In this document: piece after piece, positions 57,901 to 64,000 of the stretch | Numbering within the stretch: the stretch's first letter is position 1 | Layout of the letters: the number at the start of each line of letters is the position of its first letter | DNA from: Acanthosoma haemorrhoidale | Lineage: Eukaryota; Arthropoda; Insecta; Hemiptera; Acanthosomatidae | Length of the DNA: 64,000 nucleotides | Assembly (NCBI GenBank): GCA_930367205.1 | Contig: OV884009.1 | Location: 88,185,189 to 88,249,188 of the forward strand | Direction of reading: 5' to 3' | The notes under the pieces: generated by a model | Seen by the model: the letters and a program-made list of their open reading frames with translations, nothing else | Told to the model about the DNA's origin: nothing | Database searches by the model: none | Position numbers and translations under genes: made by a program

Positions 57901-60900
57901 ACAAACTTCTTGCTATATATATAATCTTCGGGAGACAATCCACAAGAAAAACGGTTAAAGGGACCATTTTAATATGCCCAAATAAGAGAAATTGTTACGC
58001 GAAAAATTTGGGAATACCACTTAGCAAAACACTGCACTGGAAGTTCATTGAAGGCAGGAATGATCATAAAAAAACACAAGAACAAAAACTCTTACTTTGG
58101 AGCCTATTTGAAATTGAGCACTACACTATTAGAATCCAGTTAATTATTATTTCAACTGAAGGTTGCAAAAAAAGAAAATAGCGAAACCTATCTCTCAATA
58201 GAGAAATAAATAAAAGAAATTATTTTGAGACCAGTCAACCATATGTCATGGGTAAGTGACTTACACTAAACTTAAATTATATTACATCACTCTAAAAAAA
58301 ACTAATCTAATATTCCTATCTTATCCTAATTTTCCAAACTAACTATCCTAAAATGAAATTTCCTATAGGAAAATTTTAGAAGATATGAGAGAAGAAATTG
58401 TTTGAGGAAATTAGGGATAAAAATAAACAATAATAATAATAAACAGAGGTAACGAAATTTACTTGGAAAATTTCCATCGCAAAATGAAACAGTTAGGAAA
58501 AACACTATTATGCAGTAAACTCCATTCTAAATTTGGCCAAACAGAACGAAAACTATAATAATTTGAAGAAAGCATGAATTTGCAATTAGCTCTACGTCTT
58601 TTTACACAGGTATGTAGGTTCAGACTCTGGTCTATCAGCTGGTTCAGGTGGAAAAGGATTTTTTCATATTTTTTGATATTGTATACTCTACTGCACTGTA
58701 GAGAGCCTTTGAGGTAATTATGCTATGTTCAAATCCAAAATTTCAGATTCAGATTTGGTTGGAGTATTTTCTGCAGCATGAATGGCTTAATTTGTTTTGG
58801 ATATTGAATAGTTTCAATTCGGTTTAAAATTGTCTCTAGAAGAAAATATTGTTTTAAGGTGTGTGTATTTACTACATATAATATTTCACTATTTCAATTT
58901 ATTGATGGTTGTAATAAAATTTTGGGAGCTTTTTCTGTTTTATTTAATTGCAATTTATAATTTATACAATTCCTATATTTTTTTAAAAATATAATTTCAG
59001 AATATCAGGACTTTACTTAATGCGACTTAATTTACTTAATGACCTACACAATTAGGTGTTTTTTTTTGAGATTCAATAGGCAGTGAATGAAACAAACCTT
59101 TATTCTGGGACATTGTCCCCTAAGAATAACAAGAAGAAACAGAAAAGGAATGCCTAGCTAACAAAGAAAAAGAAAATATACTATTTTACAGGTTGATAAG
59201 CTTATGAATAATGGCTACATATGTATAATATTATATGCTATTGCTATGTACAAATGAGATTACTACAAAAAATAACACCTAAAAATTAAAACAAAAATGA
59301 ATTGAAATGAAACAAATAAATAAAAGGAGGACCAGGGGGAAAAGGTTTCTGGGACGAATGACAAATAAATAAACAGAATAATAATGAAGAATTATGAATT
59401 GTTAGATTGGAGGGAGAATTTAATGTTTTTTTGCATTATCACTTATATTTTTCCTCGAATTTAAGAAACTGGTAAAGTCTAGATTTAAAGATTGGAAGAG
59501 TTGATGCACGATGAATATCAATGGAAATAGAGTTCCAAAGCTTTGTGACACAGAAAAGAACGGTCAAAGGAAGCAGAGTCATGAGAAGGGAAATAAATAA
59601 AACAACTAAACTTGGAATTTGATGACTGAAAAGGAGGGAAGGAAATAGGGGAAATGGTTGAGGAAGAAAAATAGATAGAGATAGATGTTCCTTATTAGTC
59701 AAATGATGCCTTGTGTGGATTTCTGAAAAAAGAGCATTTTCCGGTCTGAAAATGCCGACATATTGCTTCAGTTCTGGTTTCATCATCCAGAGAGGTGAGA
59801 AGGTTCGCAAAATTTGCTATGCTTGATTGACTGTTTTAACAGAATATAAATAGAGGATTACACTAGTTCATATGGAGGTAGCAAGAGAGAGAAGTTGCCA
59901 CCATACCTGCACAAAAGGGAATGAGCGACAGCGAAAAAAGTGAGATTATGAACGCGAGCAGACCAGGCATGGTCATAGCTGATGAACAGCATGGGAGAAC
60001 AGGGCATCGTAAGCTGACATCGCAGTCCCCAGTTCACAGCCTAACACATACAATGATTAGCTGTCAAGTCTAAGTTTTTCTAACCAGCCAAGGTATCTAA
60101 AAGTAGGTGGATTAAATTAAATGTGTTTCCATGACATGATCCAAAAAGAATAAAAATGCATGCATTTATGGGACACATCTGACGTAAGGTTTATAAAATC
60201 AATTCTATTTATATCCACTCATTTGGAGAACAAACATTTTTACATATAGTACCTTAATCCACAATCGTCCAATCTCTTGCCAAATTGCCAGTCTGTGGTC
60301 AGTAGTTGAATGGTTGGTTCACTGGCTGGCTGCTAGTTTGAATCTGTAATTCGTTGATTGTTTACACTCTGTAGGGTTCTTAACAATAGCTGTATATTCA
60401 AGGGAATTAAATGATAACTTAAGCTTCATTGCGAAGATAGATATAAGAAGTCGATTCAATTATGTGAACAGTATATTCAATACAATTAAACACCAAAAAA
60501 TACTGAAAGTACTCTCAACAAAGAGATAGGGTCTATCTGATATAATAAAAGCACTTGTGAATGAAGGATAATAAACAAAATTATATAGGCAATAAACAAA
60601 AAAACTAAAACTGATTGTTTAATTTATCTTGGAACATAAAATAAATGCTTTATCACCATATTAAATGAAAAATTTCTGGTTTTCAATCAAAATAAATAAA
60701 TTGAATTATTTGAGAATCAAAAAAAAAAAATAGTTACACAAAAAATTATATCAGGCCGCAACAGATAGTACAAGATAAATATATATTGGATGAGGAAAAT
60801 TGTGTTATAGTAATCCTGTTGTACCAAAAAAGCATATGATCTGATCTGTGTTGTGTTATGGGAGGGAGCGGAGCACTGTAATCCTCAATAAATAAATAAA

Positions 60901-61130
60901 AAAATTTTGATTGAAATTATCTGTTAAATACCAAATATTACAGATTTTATTTATTCCCGTTTTTGTTTTCTTTGATAGAATTCAGTGATTAGTGCCACCA
61001 TTATGGGTTGCCTGTTTTGTGGATTGATGCTTGTGATTGCCATGATGTGTGGTTTGCGATTGTATACAATGCACAATGATAACTCAGACTGCAGAATCCA
61101 CTTACCTGCTCATATTGCAACAAGACTGAG
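48887..61130 (+). CDS. CUB-LDLa-transmembrane receptor, LRP12/LRP3-like, 7 exons seen, 3' end outside window
   Basis: A predicted type I membrane receptor of the LRP12/LRP3/LRP10 group, which is endocytic or adaptor-binding at the cell surface. The order seen is a possible signal peptide, one CUB domain, three LDL-receptor class A repeats (two of them incomplete) and a transmembrane segment. The segment after the last LDLa, [19 protein letters not shown] followed by a short LRLYTMH, closely resembles human LRP12 VITAAVIGSLICGLLLVIA and KLYSLR, the best evidence for the family. Human LRP12 has CUB, two LDLa, CUB, three LDLa, so this is its membrane-proximal half. Introns within the ectodomain are phase 1 except inside CUB (phase 2). 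The cytoplasmic tail, with motifs such as APPSYGQL in vertebrates, was not found to the right edge. Confidence 0.85.
49063..49222 (+). CDS. exon 2: first half of CUB domain
   Basis: Reads [20 protein letters not shown] and [19 protein letters not shown]. It has the CUB opening CG, the signature GxIxSPNYPxxYPxxxxCxW and two conserved Cys. There is an N-glycosylation sequon (NTT or NCT). The acceptor is TGTTTAG. The donor GTAAGA leaves phase 2, which fits exon 3. Confidence 0.92.
49223..51932. other. receptor intron 2, splits the CUB domain
   Basis: 2.7 kb, AT-rich. A GC-richer patch at 51000-51600 has no recognised motif. Open frames here lack similarity to any family I know. Confidence 0.6.
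51933..52177 (+). CDS. exon 3: second half of CUB domain
   Basis: Phase 2 in, phase 1 out. It starts [18 protein letters not shown] and ends in the CUB C-terminal strands [12 protein letters not shown] (consensus xxGFxxxY). LDIEDDxxC is a typical third CUB strand. The calcium-site tyrosine/aspartate pattern of some CUBs (DYVEVRDG) is absent. The acceptor is TTTTGTAG and the donor is GTTAGT. Confidence 0.9.
52178..55485. other. receptor intron 3
   Basis: 3.3 kb. It holds a pyrimidine-rich stretch (53620-54010) and the large inverted repeat (54163-54849). The rest is AT-rich with nothing recognised. Confidence 0.7.
54163..54849. repeat. large inverted repeat, two arms of about 255 bp
   Basis: The left arm (54163-54423) and the reverse complement of the right arm (54598-54849) are about 95% identical over nearly the whole length, with small indels near the CTTTAAATT block; the spacer is 174 bases. 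Each arm includes a sequence resembling the end of a LINE ORF (FKFEEKLK then stop in the right arm) and the tail TGATAATGCAAAAAAACATT, also found at the 3' end of the LINE relic at 59439. The spacer holds a further degraded copy of that tail near 54542-54585. Confidence 0.93.
55486..55602 (+). CDS. exon 4: LDL-receptor class A repeat 1
   Basis: A complete repeat with all six Cys: [20 protein letters not shown] and [16 protein letters not shown]. The acidic calcium cage DG..DGSDE is intact. Phase 1 at both ends. Acceptor TTTTACAG, donor GTGATG. Confidence 0.94.
56501..56590 (+). CDS. exon 5: LDL-receptor class A repeat 2, incomplete
   Basis: Encodes [19 protein letters not shown], the last three Cys and the calcium-binding acidic loop of an LDLa. 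The first half is replaced by [11 protein letters not shown] without Cys. The start at 56501 is the only AG giving phase 1 and an open frame. Another exon with the missing Cys was looked for between 55603 and 56500 and not found. The donor is GTAATT. Confidence 0.75.
56663..56772 (+). CDS. exon 6: LDL-receptor class A repeat 3, atypical
   Basis: Starts with two bases finishing a Gly codon, then [20 protein letters not shown] and [14 protein letters not shown]. Four of six Cys remain, with the first two missing, and the acidic loop reads NEEN rather than SDEE. The acceptor is GTTTACAG and the donor is GTATGT, phase 0. Confidence 0.8.
57720..58190 (+). pseudogene. possible LINE C-terminal fragment
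   Basis: [15 protein letters not shown] near 57739 and [16 protein letters not shown] near 57870 recall the GRRIxAGNxxYY and TKxxxxxLxAFExxxLR blocks of RTE/CR1-type LINE ends. The 101-codon open frame from 57876 has no other similarity I recognise. The match is weak. Confidence 0.3.
59415..60020 (-). pseudogene. LINE ORF2 C-terminal relic (Jockey/CR1-like)
   Basis: Read on the minus strand, [20 protein letters not shown] and CRYGG (from the LxHRRxxAxLxxFYRYYxG block) lead, after shifts, to [15 protein letters not shown] and [17 protein letters not shown] then stop. These match the conserved end of many LINE ORF2 proteins (RTxxLWNSLP, FKxRL). The 3' tail after the stop is the same TGATAATGCAAAAAAACATT found in the inverted repeat at 54163-54849. 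Confidence 0.65.
60979..61130 (+). CDS. exon 7: transmembrane segment and start of cytoplasmic tail
   Basis: 50 codons plus two bases, phase 0 in and phase 2 out. [20 protein letters not shown] and AMMCGLRLY form a membrane helix of about 22 residues, then comes a polar juxtamembrane part ([20 protein letters not shown]). It matches the LRP12/LRP3 helix closely. The acceptor is TTTGATAG and the donor is GTAATA. Confidence 0.88.
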
Positions 61131-64000
61131 GTAATATATTGTTTATTACACTAATATGGAAGCCCTTTTTTTAGTTATTTTAGGATAACGAAATATTATG
61201 TAAATGCTACTTAATTTTTAATTGGGAATATAGACTACCTTAAGCTAAATTTTTATTTGTTCGATCTTAATAATCATTATTTTAGAGTTAATTTTAAATA
61301 TTTTATGTTAATGTTATTTATGTTAATGGCTGGATTGATTTAGAAAAAAATACCAGTGCTACTATCATCATACTAGTATCTTAGAGTACTAGATTAATTC
61401 TGTTCCCTTCTGTGACAAAGAGGTACAATATGCCAAAAGAATTGTTACAAAATTCTCAGCGTTCTGCCTAACTTCAAAGTATCTATCTCATGTGTATCAG
61501 CAATAGACCACTAATAAACTATATATGTGTGGATTATGGTAAGCATGTGCTATTAGATGGAGACTAGTGTGACTGGAGATTAGTATTTTCAGGTATATAA
61601 CAGAAAATAGTCCTAAGTGGAAAATTGTCTCACTGGAACGGGATTGGAAGCTTCACTGGAATTGAGTCTGAGACTGAGTATTGAGCCAACCAATTTCTCA
61701 ACAAAAACATTGTTTGTCATGATAACACATAAGCCAGCATTTTTTTAAAAATTATTAGCTACCTGAACAGACAACCAATTAAATTCTTACCTAATTCCTT
61801 GATAACCGTACTATAGGAATCTGGAATATTGTGGTCAACAAATAATCTAAAAATCACCAAAAATCATATTTTGGTCACCCAGGTAATTGGGAACTATACA
61901 TATTGTATATTTTCATTGTATAATTTACAATTACCTGTAGTTTTATAGTAAAATTACTTACTTTGTCATTCATAAAGTTCATACTTTGTCCCTATTACCT
62001 TTTTTAGTATCATTATACAATTTTCTGATCACCGAAAACATGATGTTCATGTGTTCTGAATACAACAACAGAACATAAATTCTGCTGTTTGTGCAAATTA
62101 TGTATTAGGTTACTGATGCTCTTATTATACGCTTCTACTAAAAATTATCACCTAGAAAGTATGGAAATCTTTTTTCTCAGCACTCTGGATTGTATAGGGT
62201 TATCAGGGCTCTCTTCTAGTATCCCATGTTCCAAGCCTAATAGTCACAATCTGTCTATGCAATGTTCTCATATGGAAAGTATCCCTGGTACTGGGATCCT
62301 CAATGTTTGACTGATCTCGTATAGTATTAACTGTTGACAGTTGGCTGGAAAATGGCAAACAATGGAAGGACAAAGTATTGTGAATGGAACAATGATGGAC
62401 AACAAGGATGTTCTGTACTTCAGAAAATGAACATCAGATGCCTGAAGCTGTTGACTATATTGTTCTTCGAGATCACTAAAAAAAAGCTGGAATCCATTGT
62501 CTCTTGTATTTGTCACCCTTGGACGGCCTGGGGTTGGTCTTCTTGAGTATTTTCCTGTTACTCGATATCTTTTCATTTCTCTAAATACTGTAAAATTAAG
62601 TTTTTCTACCGTTTCTGAGGTTCTACTTATCTTCAGACATAGAGATAGCACAGATTGATTATTTCTTACCGAGATTCATAATTTCAGTGATTTTGTATTT
62701 TCTGAACACTTGGCAAAAGTACTTATCACTTATGTAAGGGACACTACTCTACATGCCTATGTACAGAGCCCTAATGGGTTTTTATCGATTGAGACGCATT
62801 AGACTTATCATTCTTGCTATGGAAGCCTTTACTTAACTGCAAAGTCGTACTTGTCTGAGTATGTGTTGATTAATCCACATTCTAGGGTCTGCAATCCTAG
62901 CTGAATAATGTGAGTTCCTTAAAATTCAAATAGATACATATTGTGATACAACTGGCCCCTGTAACTGGGGGAAATAATAATTTACCCATGAGCCATCCCA
63001 TTTTCCTTGTAATTGGCCCCAATTAATCTGATTTTAAGACACCCCAATAAAGATGAAGATGAATGAAGACCGAATCGACTCTGTATAATAATATAATAAT
63101 AGGGCATCTGGCCTATTGGTGATTTTCGGCAGAAAGTAGACTTTTAAGCCAAGTCCCAAAGAACCTGGGGAACTTTGTCCCCACATTGGTGGCACCAGGG
63201 CTGCATCAATTTTTTTGATAGATTTGTATTTATTTTTTACATTCTATATGGTTCTCTGGGTGATGGATAGTGCACCATTGTGAATCTCAGTAGTTTTTTT
63301 GTCGCTTTCTGGACATTTATTCTGGTTTTACTTTCATTGGTGGTAATGATATATAGTCTGCCTAGTATTCTGCCCTGTTTGTTAATAGTTGTCTCTAGTT
63401 TTGGTTTTCTTTCCACTTTTCTCAACATCAAACATTTGAATGCAGACCAGGCTGCACTGGTCAAAGTTCTCATATAACACTTTACAGCCCAGTCATGGAT
63501 GAAAGGGATTGCGGAGCAAGGTTGCCTTATTTATGCACAGCTCAGTGAAGTTTAGTTATTTAAACGAATGTATCGATAATTGAGGCCTTATTTTAACACC
63601 TCTATTGAACCTTGAAATAAACTGGTTGAATTTTTTTTATTTAGTTGATTTAATCAATCTCATCCCTGCCAAAAATAATCAGGTGAAGTTGTTGGGCTGA
63701 AATATACTTCTATTAATCTTGTCCAATTTATCAATTCATCACTTCCATGGACCACATAAACCAAGTATGGTGAAAATATCTGATGTAGCTATGCTGAATG
63801 ATTCTCACTCATTCGGAGCATGCCTCCCTCAAATAAATTTTCCTAGGTTTATGGACAATCAGGCTGATTGGCAACTGTTTTATGACACTTTCAGGTATTT
63901 ATTCAATAATGAAGTGTCTTTGTCAAGAATAGAAAAGTTCAATTTCCTCCTTTCATGTTTGAGAGGCCAAGTCCTCACATTAATTAAAAGCATCCAACTT
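61131..64000. other. receptor intron 7 or downstream sequence
   Basis: No further coding exon of the receptor was found. It includes a possible LTR with a primer-site-like sequence (62942-63135). Open frames at 62268-62651 and 63237-63477 show no recognisable domain. Confidence 0.5.
62942..63135 (+). mobile_element. possible LTR fragment with primer-binding-like site
   Basis: TGTGATACAACTGGCC could open an LTR. An AATAAA lies at 63047, and about 70 bases on comes CTATTGGTGATTTTCGGC, reminiscent of the TTGGTGAC primer-binding region after BEL/gypsy LTRs. No protein remnant was confirmed downstream and no second LTR was seen. Confidence 0.25.

Larger units (their letters stand above)
56773..60978. 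other. receptor intron 6
   Basis: 4.2 kb. It contains a LINE relic on the minus strand (59415-60020) and a possible LINE fragment at 57720-58190. Otherwise AT-rich DNA with A-rich runs such as AAATAAATAAA near 59320 and 60890. Confidence 0.6.

Noticed and set aside
62268..62651. 127-codon minus-strand open frame
   Set aside because: No domain, splice partner or similarity recognised; composition is like the surrounding non-coding DNA.
63237..63477. Open frames on both strands near the right edge
   Set aside because: Neither strand shows a recognisable motif; a LINE origin was considered for the minus strand but not supported.
1..64000. Bacterial operons, CRISPR arrays, defence systems or a viral genome
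   Set aside because: The window has spliced animal genes and transposon relics; I found no array of spaced repeats, no prokaryotic gene clusters and no viral gene set.

Overview
The window looks like a stretch of AT-rich animal nuclear DNA, most likely insect. The supporting evidence is genes split into small GT-AG exons by introns of up to about 8 kb, a heavy load of mariner/Tc1, Tigger, copia and non-LTR retroelement relics, long microsatellites, and two conserved metazoan multi-domain genes. A hemipteran or other hemimetabolous insect would fit, but I cannot name the species from the sequence. I see no bacterial features, CRISPR array, rRNA gene or functional tRNA gene.

Layout. Positions 1-43937 are dominated by one minus-strand gene, the insect loco / vertebrate RGS12 homologue. 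Eleven coding exons are visible, from the ATG at 43937 down to 7989: PDZ, PTB, RGS, two Ras-binding domains, then a conserved linker. All visible junctions keep the reading frame. The GoLoco motif and the stop codon were not found and must lie beyond the left edge. The introns are filled with transposon remains. These include a Tigger/pogo-like element (1285-2676), a mariner relic (10601-11800), a rearranged Ty1/copia relic (about 16750-19095), an irritans-like mariner relic (25965-27010), a 1.2-kb element with long inverted ends (27488-28665), an almost intact mariner with one premature stop (28694-29980), a possible solo LTR (33006-33620) and a piggyBac-like fragment (38567-39340).

Positions 43938-48886 lie between genes and hold a decayed Tc1-like transposase and an RTE-like LINE tail. 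From 48887 to beyond 61130, on the plus strand and head-to-head with loco, runs a CUB / LDL-receptor-A / single-pass membrane gene. Its transmembrane segment and domain order match the membrane-proximal half of the LRP12/LRP3 family. Seven exons are seen, with the extracellular introns mostly in phase 1, and the cytoplasmic tail continues past the right edge. One of its introns holds a striking hairpin-forming inverted repeat (54163-54849) made of two LINE 3' ends.

The two genes have no evident joint function: loco is a cytoplasmic/cortical G-protein regulator and scaffold, and the other is an endocytic-type receptor. I found no convincing new biological system. The items most worth a second look are the inverted repeat, the unclassified inverted-repeat element, the single-stop mariner, the incomplete LDLa repeats of the receptor, and the inverted duplication inside the copia relic.
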